NCBI GenBank assembly: GCA_900543705.1
Contig: UQSL01000052.1
Location: 1-13,026 of the forward strand
Reading direction: 5' to 3'
DNA from: an uncultured Oscillospiraceae bacterium
GTDB taxonomy: Bacteria > Bacillota > Clostridia > Oscillospirales > Ruminococcaceae
Length of the DNA: 13,026 bases
The notes beneath the pieces are model-generated. The model saw only the letters and a list, made by a program, of their open reading frames with translations. It was not told the origin of the DNA and made no database searches. The translations under genes and the position numbers were made by a program. Each line of letters begins with the position of its first letter. Positions within the stretch are counted from its first letter, which is position 1. Positions 6,381 through 12,434 of this stretch are shown in pieces.

Positions 6381-6422
6381 TCTACATAGTTCGTCTTTGT
6401 AGCAACACACAAGTCTCTACAT
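6381..6422. other. Candidate ICE attachment junction at the 3' end of rlmD
   Basis: The last rlmD codons (HVETCVLLQRRTM) span this segment and the stop is at 6382. The heptamer TCTACAT occurs at 6381-6387 and again at 6416-6422. TCGTCTTT (6391-6398) is an exact inverted copy of AAAGACGA (6341-6348), and CTACA (6382-6386) is inverted as TGTAG. Such short repeats are typical of recombinase core and arm sites. The core itself can only be proved with the other element end, which is outside the window. Confidence 0.45.
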
Positions 6423-7749
6423 GTGTGGTACGCGGAAACAAATCAACCGGACGGCCTTTGACAAACCGATATCCATTTTTGGACAATCTTGCGATGTCCC
6501 GTGCCAACGTCGAGGAGTTACAGGAGATATAGACCAGCCGCTTCGGCCCCATCTTCACAATGGCATCCAGAGTGTTTACATCACAGCCCTTGCGCGGCGG
6601 GTCGACAATGACGACGTCCGGGCGTTCCCTCTGCATTGCGAGTGTCTGAGCCGCTTTTCCTGCATCCGCACACAAAAAAATGGCGTTATCAATCTGATTG
6701 CGTTTCGCATTGTTTTTCGCGTCCTCCACCGCCTGTCCTACTACTTCCACACCAATTAGCCTGTGAACCATTTTTGCCATTGTAAGGCCGATCGTGCCGG
6801 TTCCACAGTACAGGTCAAGCAGAGTATCCGTTTTGTCCGGTTTTGCGTATTCGGCCGCAAGCTGATACATCCGCTCGGCCGCGTCCCGGTTGACCTGATA
6901 AAATGCATGGGGAGAAATCCGGATGCGAATCCCACAGATTTCATCTTCAATATAATCTGTACCGAACAGGGTAAGATAGCTCTGGCCCAGAATCACATTC
7001 GTGTTTTTTTGATTGACATTGATTACGATAGAACAGATTGATGGTTCTGCCGCGATCAGGTTCGAGCACAGCTCCTGTACATGGGGAAGACGGCTCGCTG
7101 TGGCGACGATGCACACCATTGTTTGTCCGGTTTTTTGTGCAGTACGCAGATAAAGATGGCGCAGCAGGCCGGTTCCGGTTTTTTCATCATACGCACTGAC
7201 CTTATACTTTTCGGCCCAGTTGCGGACCACATCGCACAGTGCGGAGAAAAATTCCGGCTGGAGCCTGCAATCGGAACAATCGATAATCCGATGGCTGCGC
7301 TTGGCATAAAAGCCCACGATCATCTTCCCGTTTTCATCGAGTCCAATGGGATACTGCGCCTTGTTGCGGTAACGTTCCTCCCCACAGGATACAATTGGTT
7401 CTAAAGGGATGGTTACCGAGGCAATTTTTTTCAGATTTTGCTCCACGAGCTGCTGTTTATAACGCAGCTCTTCTTCATAATGGATATGCCGCCAGCTGCA
7501 CCCGCCGCACTTTTTGAAAACAGGGCAATCATCCTCTGCACGCAAAGACGATGCTTCGAGCAGCTTTTCGACCCTGCCGTATCCAAAGCTTTTATTCACT
7601 TTCACAACGCGGCAGAGTATTTTATCCCCGGGCGCAGTCATCGGTACAAAGAGGACAAAATCCTCATACCGTCCCACTCCGTTTCCTTCGTGGGACATGC
7701 CGGTGATATTCAGCTCCACAATCTCATTTTTCTGAAGTTGTCTTGTCAT
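6382..7749 (-). CDS. rlmD: 23S rRNA (uracil-5-)-methyltransferase RlmD/RumA family (455 aa)
   Basis: This enzyme transfers a methyl group from S-adenosylmethionine to C5 of specific uridines in 23S rRNA (U1939, and in many Firmicutes also U747). An N-terminal TRAM RNA-binding domain (about 1-60) precedes the iron-sulfur cysteines: Cys75, Cys81 and Cys84 in CPVFKKCGGC, plus Cys158 or Cys161 in DCSDC. The SAM site is DLYCGTGTIG (312-321), DPPRKG lies at 383-388, the catalytic Cys410 is in YISCNSS, and the general base Glu445 is in HVETCVLL. The start at 7749 is preferred over the open-frame ATG at 7848 because GGGG lies six bases upstream and the protein then begins directly with the TRAM domain. 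The last residues (QRRTM) lie in the candidate attachment region and may be supplied by the element. Length is normal for the family, so function is probably kept. Confidence 0.95.
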   Translation of the reverse strand: MTRQLQKNEIVELNITGMSHEGNGVGRYEDFVLFVPMTAPGDKILCRVVKVNKSFGYGRVEKLLEASSLRAEDDCPVFKKCGGCSWRHIHYEEELRYKQQLVEQNLKKIASVTIPLEPIVSCGEERYRNKAQYPIGLDENGKMIVGFYAKRSHRIIDCSDCRLQPEFFSALCDVVRNWAEKYKVSAYDEKTGTGLLRHLYLRTAQKTGQTMVCIVATASRLPHVQELCSNLIAAEPSICSIVINVNQKNTNVILGQSYLTLFGTDYIEDEICGIRIRISPHAFYQVNRDAAERMYQLAAEYAKPDKTDTLLDLYCGTGTIGLTMAKMVHRLIGVEVVGQAVEDAKNNAKRNQIDNAIFLCADAGKAAQTLAMQRERPDVVIVDPPRKGCDVNTLDAIVKMGPKRLVYISCNSSTLARDIARLSKNGYRFVKGRPVDLFPRTTHVETCVLLQRRTM

Positions 7750-7807
7750 CACTTTCCCCTTATTCTTCTTTCCAGACCGATTTTTCGCAATACACTGATA
7801 CAAAAAC

Positions 7808-7816
7808 AGTATATCA
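7808..7816 (-). promoter_or_regulatory. Possible extended -10 promoter for rlmD
   Basis: TGATATACT on the minus strand (7816-7808) is an extended -10 element. No good -35 box lies 17 bases upstream (TTTCAT at best). Transcription would start near 7801, about 50 bases before the ATG, and after the lysC terminator, so rlmD does need its own promoter here. Confidence 0.4.
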
Positions 7817-7887
7817 CAGCTAAGGGGCAAATGAAAATAGAATCCCAATTTTCATCTATGTTCAAACCACCCGAGCCTTGATTCCAC

Positions 7888-7925
7888 AAAAAAGAGGATG
7901 TCCCGCGACCGGACGTCCTCTTTTT
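7888..7925 (-). terminator. Intrinsic terminator of the aspartate kinase gene
   Basis: GAGGATGTCC (7894-7903) pairs with GGACGTCCTC (7911-7920) around 7 bases. Runs of A and T flank both sides, so it reads as a terminator in either direction. It begins one base after the lysC stop. The minus-strand tail is six U residues. It separates lysC from rlmD. Confidence 0.92.
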
Positions 7926-7926
7926 C

Positions 7927-9240
7927 TTATTTATCCTGAAAACAATCATAAATGGCCCGCAGCGCATTCTCAAATTCCTCGTCATCCACGCCGACAACAA
8001 TATTGATTTCATTGCTTCCCTGCGCAATCATCCGAACATTGATGTTCTGCGCGCCCAAAGCGCCAAACAGACGGCCTGCAATTCCCGGCGTACAGGCCAT
8101 ATTGCGGCCAACGGTAGAAATCAGGGCGATATGGTCATAGACTTTGACCAGATCCGGTGCGCAGCTGCTCTTGATATTGGCAATGATATCATACAGATGC
8201 ACCTGTACATCTTCACTGGGAACCACGACGGAAACACTGTCAATCCCGCTTGGTATGTGCTCAATACTGATTCCATAGTCCTCAAACGCCTGCAAAACCT
8301 TCCGGACGGTGCCAATTTCCTCCGCCATATGGTTTTTATGTACGGCTACCATGGTAAATCCCTTTTTCCCGGCAATTCCGGTAATCAGATGATGATCATC
8401 CTTTCCCCATGACGGGATGATCACTGTTCCGGGATTATCCGGCTCATTGGTATTGCGGATATTGATGGGGATGTTTTTGTCCTTGACCGGGAAAATGGCC
8501 TCCTCATGCAGGACGTTGGCTCCCATATAGGACAGCTCCCGCAGCTCCTGATAAGTGATGCGGCGAATCCGGCGCGGATGTTCTACAATCCGCGGATCTG
8601 CCATTAGGATTCCGGAAACATCCGTCCAATTTTCATACACCCGTGCATCAATCAAATTCGCAATAACCGATCCCGTAATATCCGAACCGCCGCGCGAAAA
8701 CACCCGAACCGTTTTGTCGGGCATCGCGCCATAAAATCCGGGGATTACCATACGGTCATGCTCTTTCCACTGTTCAGCAAAAGCTTCCCGGGTTTTTTCC
8801 ATATCTATCTGCCCGTCATAGCAAAAATGAATGATATCTTGTGCATCGACAAAATCATAACCCAAATACTCTGCCATCAACCGCGCGGTTAAATACTCTC
8901 CACGGGATACCAGATAATCAATACTTACCGATTTATTCAGCCGGGATCGAATTTCCGCAAAGTCCCGGTTCAAATCATAACTCAGCCCCAGCTCCTGTTT
9001 AATCTCCCGATACCGTTCCTCCACAAGAGAAAAAATACTTTCACAGGAAACGGAATATTTAATGTGGGCATAACACAGGTATAGCAAATCCGTTACTTTA
9101 TTGTCATCCCCGCAGCGTTTCCCCGCCGCACTGACAACAACAAACCGCCTGGAATCATCCGCCTCAATAATTTTCTTTATCTTCCGGTACTGTTCCGCGC
9201 TTGCCACAGACGAACCGCCGAACTTTGCTATCTTTACCAT
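7927..9240 (-). CDS. lysC: Aspartate kinase, monofunctional, two ACT domains (437 aa)
   Basis: This enzyme phosphorylates L-aspartate with ATP, the first step towards lysine, threonine, methionine and diaminopimelate. The amino-acid-kinase domain starts at once (KFGGSS, residues 6-11), then KVTDLL, VSRGEY, the FSRGGSDITGS active-site loop (about 182-192) and ENWTDVSGI. Two C-terminal ACT regulatory domains follow, with IEHIPSGIDSVSVVV in the first and NINVRMIAQGSNEINIVVGV in the second. The layout, length and absence of a clear internal start resemble Bacillus YclM (aspartokinase III) more than the two-subunit LysC. The symbol is therefore the generic one. The start has GAGGGG about 5 bases upstream. 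It is a single-gene unit with its own promoter (9312-9340) and terminator (7888-7925). The leader is about 65 bases, too short for a lysine riboswitch. Confidence 0.95.
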   Translation of the reverse strand: MVKIAKFGGSSVASAEQYRKIKKIIEADDSRRFVVVSAAGKRCGDDNKVTDLLYLCYAHIKYSVSCESIFSLVEERYREIKQELGLSYDLNRDFAEIRSRLNKSVSIDYLVSRGEYLTARLMAEYLGYDFVDAQDIIHFCYDGQIDMEKTREAFAEQWKEHDRMVIPGFYGAMPDKTVRVFSRGGSDITGSVIANLIDARVYENWTDVSGILMADPRIVEHPRRIRRITYQELRELSYMGANVLHEEAIFPVKDKNIPINIRNTNEPDNPGTVIIPSWGKDDHHLITGIAGKKGFTMVAVHKNHMAEEIGTVRKVLQAFEDYGISIEHIPSGIDSVSVVVPSEDVQVHLYDIIANIKSSCAPDLVKVYDHIALISTVGRNMACTPGIAGRLFGALGAQNINVRMIAQGSNEINIVVGVDDEEFENALRAIYDCFQDK

Positions 9241-9286
9241 AATGTTCCCCTCGCAAATTCTCGCTCTGCTTTAGTTACCGCAACAT

Positions 9287-9307
9287 TTGTCCCACCGTAT
9301 AGGACAA
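9287..9307. repeat. Inverted repeat at the start of the lysC transcript
   Basis: TTGTCC (9287-9292) and GGACAA (9302-9307) are exact inverted copies around 9 bases. They cover the predicted transcription start of lysC, so the repeat could be a 5' stabilising hairpin or an operator. Nothing identifies a binding protein. Confidence 0.4.
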
Positions 9308-9311
9308 GGGC

Positions 9312-9340
9312 ATTGTATCATATCCCCTATCTGAATTCAA
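9312..9340 (-). promoter_or_regulatory. Promoter of the aspartate kinase gene
   Basis: On the minus strand TTGAAT (9340-9335) and TACAAT (9317-9312) are spaced by 17 bases. A TG immediately upstream of the base before the -10 hexamer makes it an extended -10. Transcription should start near 9305, about 65 bases before the ATG at 9240. Confidence 0.7.
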
Positions 9341-9464
9341 TCTGGCGACTAAAGTTTCATAAATGTTTTTCCTAAGATAAATCCTTTTCAACCTAAATTG
9401 ATACGGCCTGATTCTATTTTATTCCCGCTTTTTTCCGTACATTCGGGCTGTATACTATTCATAA

Positions 9465-9504
9465 GAAAAAAGATTTCCCGCTTTTAAAACAGGAAAGCTT
9501 TTTC
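9465..9504. terminator. Weak bidirectional terminator-like hairpin
   Basis: GAAAAA (9465-9470) pairs with TTTTTC (9499-9504), and inside it TTTCC (9474-9478) pairs with GGAAA (9492-9496), with a small internal loop. A/T runs on both flanks give U-rich tails on either strand. It lies between the pyrD unit and the lysC promoter. Confidence 0.35.
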
Positions 9505-9513
9505 TCAGTCTAT

Positions 9514-9542
9514 AAAACGCCTGCGCGCCGTGCCGGGCGTTT
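9514..9542 (-). terminator. GC-rich hairpin with short U tail
   Basis: AAACGCC (9515-9521) pairs with GGCGTTT (9536-9542) around 14 GC-rich bases. On the minus strand the stem ends in TTTTAT. It could be a back-up terminator for transcription arriving from pyrD, or part of an unannotated RNA. Confidence 0.35.
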
Positions 9543-9761
9543 ATAATGGTTGGATTTCCCCTGATTCAATTCCAAGCACTCCACAAACCAAAAACAACAG
9601 CATCCGCTTCCCGGAAGTCCCAAGAGGAACAGGCCATCCGGTGGTGGAAGCGATGAGGGTTGCTTGAAAAAACTGGAAGGAAGCGCTAGCAGTCCGGACA
9701 GGAAAGAACCCTGGCGATTTAAAAAACAGGTGGGGGAAATTTGTAAGGTCTTCCATGACAG

Positions 9762-9793
9762 AAAAAGCGGTCCGGATACACCCGGCGCCGCTT
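9762..9793 (-). terminator. Intrinsic terminator of the ogt-pyrK-pyrD unit
   Basis: On the minus strand AAGCGG (9793-9788) pairs with CCGCTT (9770-9765), and inside it CCGG (9785-9782) pairs with CCGG (9775-9772). The loop is 6 bases and five U residues follow. It sits about 48 bases after the pyrD stop. Confidence 0.88.
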
Positions 9794-9841
9794 GAATCCG
9801 TTTGTAATACACCGCATCAGAAGAGTTGGACAAATCTTTTC

Positions 9842-10753
9842 CTACCAGGGTTTGACGGTTCCGACAATCCCCGAAATGCTGCCGATGGCACGGGAATCAA
9901 GATAGCCGCTGATTCCTTCCACCAGTTTGCCAGGCAAAAACGGATCGGAGAAGAGCGCCGCGCCGACCTGAACTGCGTCCGCACCCGCCATCATCATCTC
10001 AATGACGTCCTGCCACTTTGCAATGCCGCCCATGCCAATCACCGGGATGCTCACCGCATTTTTCACCTGCCATACCATCCGCACGGCAACCGGGAAAACA
10101 GCCGGACCGGACAGTCCGCCCACATTGTTGTGCAGAATCGGGCGGCCGGTATGAATGTCGATGCGCATACCAAGCAGGGTGTTGATCAGGGAGACTGCGT
10201 CCGCGCCCTCCGCTTCCACGGCCTTTGCAATGGTGGCGATATCCGTTACGTTCGGGGAGAGTTTGATGACAAGCGGTTTTTTTGTGTATTTGCGCACCGC
10301 TTTGGTGACAGCTGCCGCACTCTCACAGGAGGTACCGAACGCAGCGCCGCCCGCCTTGACATTCGGACAGGAGATATTGACCTCAATCATGTCAACGTCC
10401 TCGCCGCTCAGGCGCTCGACGATTTTACAGTAATCCTCCAAAGTACTGCCCGCGATATTGGAAATGATCACCACATCTGATTTTCTCAGGTGCGGGATTT
10501 CATGCTCGATAAAAGCTTCCACTCCCGGATTTTGCAGTCCGACGCTGTTGAGCATCCCCGACGGAGTCTCCGCAATGCGGGGAGGCGGGTTGCCTGCGCG
10601 CTCTTCCAGAGTCGTTCCCTTTGTGGAGATTCCTCCAAGGGTGGAAAGCGGGTACATCTGCTCATATTCCCTGCCAAAGCCGAATGTCCCCGACGCGGCG
10701 ATGATGGGGTTTTTAAAATTCACTCCGCAGAGTTTGACCGATATATCTGCCAT
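9842..10753 (-). CDS. pyrD: Dihydroorotate dehydrogenase 1B, catalytic subunit (303 aa)
   Basis: PyrD oxidises dihydroorotate to orotate in de novo pyrimidine synthesis, using FMN and passing electrons to PyrK. This is the cytosolic class 1B enzyme, and the TIM-barrel motifs are complete. ASGTFGFG is at 20-27, a lysine in STKGTT at 45, and EVNISCPN with the catalytic Cys129 that defines class 1. Lys164 lies in VIKLSPN, and the FMN phosphate sites are GGLSG (212-216) and GMGGI (240-244). Its ATG overlaps the pyrK stop by one base (TAATG), and GGAGGAGG lies about 10 bases upstream, indicating translational coupling so that both subunits are made together. The strong terminator after it closes the unit. 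Length is normal. Confidence 0.97.
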   Translation of the reverse strand: MADISVKLCGVNFKNPIIAASGTFGFGREYEQMYPLSTLGGISTKGTTLEERAGNPPPRIAETPSGMLNSVGLQNPGVEAFIEHEIPHLRKSDVVIISNIAGSTLEDYCKIVERLSGEDVDMIEVNISCPNVKAGGAAFGTSCESAAAVTKAVRKYTKKPLVIKLSPNVTDIATIAKAVEAEGADAVSLINTLLGMRIDIHTGRPILHNNVGGLSGPAVFPVAVRMVWQVKNAVSIPVIGMGGIAKWQDVIEMMMAGADAVQVGAALFSDPFLPGKLVEGISGYLDSRAIGSISGIVGTVKPW

Positions 10754-11526
10754 TAAAATACAACCTCCTCCGCCTCGAACACCGGGCCGTCTTTACACAC
10801 ATGGGAATAGGTCTCGCTTCCGTCCGGGCGTTTTGTTTTGCACGCGCAGACAAGGCATGCTCCAATGCCGCAGCCCATCCGTTCCTCCAAGGAAACCTGG
10901 CAGCGGATCCCATATCCCGCCGCCATCTGCGCGACAGCTTTTAACATCGGCTTCGGGCCGCAGGCATAGATGATATCCGGCTTGTCCGCTTTCAGTTCCT
11001 CTTTCAGAATATCCGTGACAAAGCCATGGGTTCCCCGGGTGCCATCGTCTGTGGCGAGCAGTGTTTTTGCACCGGTACGCCGATAATCCTCTTCCAGAAT
11101 CACGGCATTCGCACTGCGAAAGCCGATAATCGCCGTGGCGTTTTGGCCATAGTATTTTGCCCCTTCCATCAGCGGAGGCGTTCCGATCCCTCCGCCGATG
11201 ACAATCGCCCTGCTGTTTTTATCAAGCGGGGCAAAGCCCTTTCCAAGCGGCCCCATGATATCGATGAGATCGCCCTCATGCAGCTTGGAAAGCTCCTTGG
11301 TGCCCTCCCCGCGCACTTCATAGCCCAGACGGATCGTTCCCCGCTCCGGGTCGGCCTCGCAGATGGAAATCGGACGGCGCAGAAAAAAGCCCTCCGCCTT
11401 GATGTGGACAAACTGCCCCCACTGTGCCTCGCGCGCAATTTCCGGACAGAGCACGGTGATGTCATAAATTTCTTTTGCGCTTGCCGTTTTGCTCAGGATT
11501 GGATAAAGACCCTGTGTGTAACCCAT
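10753..11526 (-). CDS. pyrK: Dihydroorotate dehydrogenase electron transfer subunit (257 aa)
   Basis: PyrK carries FAD and a 2Fe-2S cluster and moves electrons from PyrD to NAD+. Domain order is a ferredoxin-reductase FAD fold with LRRPISIC (about 49-56), an NAD-binding fold with VIGGGIGTPPL (109-119) and YACGPKPML (187-195), then the C-terminal iron-sulfur site. The cluster ligands are Cys219, Cys224, Cys227 and Cys244, in the spacing C-x4-C-x2-C-x16-C. The presence of PyrK shows that the dehydrogenase is the NAD-dependent type 1B. The gene starts 14 bases after the ogt stop with GGGAGG upstream, and overlaps pyrD by one base. No PyrR-type anti-anti-terminator leader is visible, because the promoter lies in front of ogt. 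Confidence 0.97.
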   Translation of the reverse strand: MGYTQGLYPILSKTASAKEIYDITVLCPEIAREAQWGQFVHIKAEGFFLRRPISICEADPERGTIRLGYEVRGEGTKELSKLHEGDLIDIMGPLGKGFAPLDKNSRAIVIGGGIGTPPLMEGAKYYGQNATAIIGFRSANAVILEEDYRRTGAKTLLATDDGTRGTHGFVTDILKEELKADKPDIIYACGPKPMLKAVAQMAAGYGIRCQVSLEERMGCGIGACLVCACKTKRPDGSETYSHVCKDGPVFEAEEVVF

Positions 11527-11540
11527 AGTAATCCTCCCTT

Positions 11541-12113
11541 TTATTCGTCGATTGCAAACAGGCGGCCTTCCAGCATCAGAAGGCGCTGTTTCGTTTTCCT
11601 GCCTTCGTAAAAAGAATATCCTCCGATACTGCCGTCCGCAGAAATGACCCGATGGCAGGGGATGATAATTGCCAGGTAATTGTGCTTGACCGCGACCCCT
11701 ACCGCGCGGTACGCCCTTGTCCCGAGTGCGAGAGCAATATCCCGGTAGGAAGCCACCATGCCATAGGGAATCTTGGCAACCTCCTCAAGCGCGCGTTTGC
11801 AAAACGGAGAGGCATACAGGGTATAGGGAATCGTAAACTCCCGACGCTGCCCTGCAAAATATTCGTCTAGCTGGCGTTTGACCTGTAGCGCCGGCGGATA
11901 GGAATCATCCCCCACGATGGTATAACGCTTCACAAAGCGGTCGAGCAGGGGCTGTGCATCCAACAGAGGATTTTTATGCCGGGAAAGGCAGATAAGCCTC
12001 CCATCCTCAAAAAAGGAGGTAAACGGACCCCAGTCCGTTTCAAAATCCGTGACACGAATCTCTTTCACGCCCTCGCATTCCCCTTTCCATTTCAAACCGT
12101 CCTCAAAGCTCAT
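11541..12113 (-). CDS. ogt: Methylated-DNA-protein-cysteine S-methyltransferase (190 aa)
   Basis: This is a suicide DNA repair protein that takes the alkyl group from O6-alkylguanine (and O4-alkylthymine) onto its own cysteine. The C-terminal domain holds the signature: IPYGMVASYRDIA, the helix-turn-helix with RAVG and its arginine finger (136-139), and the acceptor Cys153 in IIPCHRVI. About 80 N-terminal residues form the usual poorly conserved ribonuclease-like domain. The start at 12113 has AGGGG about seven bases upstream. An in-frame ATG at 12134 has no Shine-Dalgarno site. The gene lies first in a unit with pyrK and pyrD, 14 bases before pyrK, although its job has no direct link to pyrimidine synthesis. 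It is regulated by the promoter at 12174-12202. Confidence 0.95.
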   Translation of the reverse strand: MSFEDGLKWKGECEGVKEIRVTDFETDWGPFTSFFEDGRLICLSRHKNPLLDAQPLLDRFVKRYTIVGDDSYPPALQVKRQLDEYFAGQRREFTIPYTLYASPFCKRALEEVAKIPYGMVASYRDIALALGTRAYRAVGVAVKHNYLAIIIPCHRVISADGSIGGYSFYEGRKTKQRLLMLEGRLFAIDE

Positions 12114-12155
12114 CACAAAGCCCCTGCCATACAAAGGCGAAGCAGGAGGCTCTTT

Positions 12156-12165
12156 CCTAATTAGG
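12156..12165. promoter_or_regulatory. Palindrome at the ogt-pyrKD transcription start
   Basis: CCTAATTAGG is a perfect 10-base palindrome just downstream of the predicted -10 box, next to a related CCTAG. It is placed where a repressor could act. No regulator can be named. Confidence 0.35.
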
Positions 12166-12173
12166 CTAGGACT

Positions 12174-12202
12174 ATTTTACAATACCTGTGGCAAAATGTC
12201 CA
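12174..12202 (-). promoter_or_regulatory. Promoter of the ogt-pyrK-pyrD unit
   Basis: On the minus strand TGGACA (12202-12197) and TAAAAT (12179-12174) are spaced by 17 bases; each matches five of six consensus bases. Start would be near 12167, giving a leader of about 54 bases. This rules out a long pyrimidine-attenuation leader in front of ogt. Confidence 0.65.
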
Positions 12203-12259
12203 TCGCTTCTTGTACCTGCGGCATCTTCTCCCCCTCTTCTTTTTTCGAAAGGAAAAGAA

Positions 12260-12288
12260 TGGATATTCCTTTTAAAATGTGGTATACT
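12260..12288 (+). promoter_or_regulatory. Promoter of the DUF4417 gene
   Basis: TGGATA (12260-12265) and TATACT (12283-12288) are spaced by 17 bases. Start would be near 12295, leaving a leader of about 140 bases. It is divergent from the ogt promoter about 60 bases away. The rest of the 320-base gap between ogt and the DUF4417 gene holds only this promoter pair, the palindrome and the leader hairpin. Confidence 0.6.
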
Positions 12289-12327
12289 TAAAGTGGCATA
12301 AAAGTAACCCGGAGAATTATTTTCTTT

Positions 12328-12355
12328 AAAAGTTGCTCATATCCAGGCAACTTTT
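12328..12355 (+). promoter_or_regulatory. Leader hairpin upstream of the DUF4417 gene
   Basis: AAAAGTTGC (12328-12336) pairs perfectly with GCAACTTTT (12347-12355) around 10 bases. It lies between the promoter and the gene. The U-run is part of the stem, so as a terminator it would be weak. It may be an attenuator or an RNA-stability element. Confidence 0.45.
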
Positions 12356-12434
12356 CCTCCGTTTGCAGGAGTAAGTGAAGGGCTTTTTCTATTCCAAAGA
12401 AGAACACCCTATCTTACAAAAGCAGGAGGAAAAA

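Larger units (their letters stand above)
1..6420 (-). mobile_element. Partial Tn916-superfamily ICE, conjugation-gene end
   Basis: Gene order on the minus strand is adhesin, Orf23-like DUF961, Orf22-like DUF961, a DUF2975/XRE cassette, and an Orf21-like FtsK coupling protein. Apart from the adhesin and the cassette, this is the order at the transfer-gene end of Tn916. The right limit is placed inside the last codons of rlmD, where AT-rich DNA meets GC-richer chromosome. Elements integrating into the 3' end of this rRNA methyltransferase gene (rum/rumA) are known in streptococci. The exact crossover cannot be fixed because the other end, with the integrase and second att copy, is outside the window. 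The Tn916-type identity is confident; the boundary is an inference good to a few tens of bases. Confidence 0.8.
9345..9761. other. Gene-free intergenic stretch between lysC promoter and pyrD terminator
   Basis: I find no credible protein gene, tRNA or recognised riboswitch in these roughly 420 bases on either strand. Open frames here use poor starts or give low-complexity translations. Several pairings are visible: the two hairpins listed separately, and CGCTTCC (9605-9611) with GGAAGCG (9646-9652) enclosing further CCGG pairs. A small RNA or decayed gene is possible but unsupported by any motif I know. Confidence 0.5.

Noticed and set aside
7750..7848. Upstream in-frame start for rlmD, adding 33 residues
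   Set aside because: The added residues include a hydrophobic stretch foreign to this cytosolic enzyme family and would begin upstream of the likely promoter. The ATG at 7749 has a usable binding site.
9241..9305. Lysine riboswitch before the aspartate kinase gene
   Set aside because: The leader from the predicted start is only about 65 bases, with one small hairpin. The five-helix lysine aptamer needs far more, and its conserved core sequences are absent.
9510..9833. 107-codon minus-strand frame after pyrD
   Set aside because: It starts with TTG without a binding site, runs through the pyrD terminator hairpin and gives a low-complexity translation.
9755..10480. 241-codon plus-strand frame
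   Set aside because: It lies opposite pyrD, is rich in His, Arg and Asn as expected for an antisense shadow of a GC-rich gene, and has no binding site.
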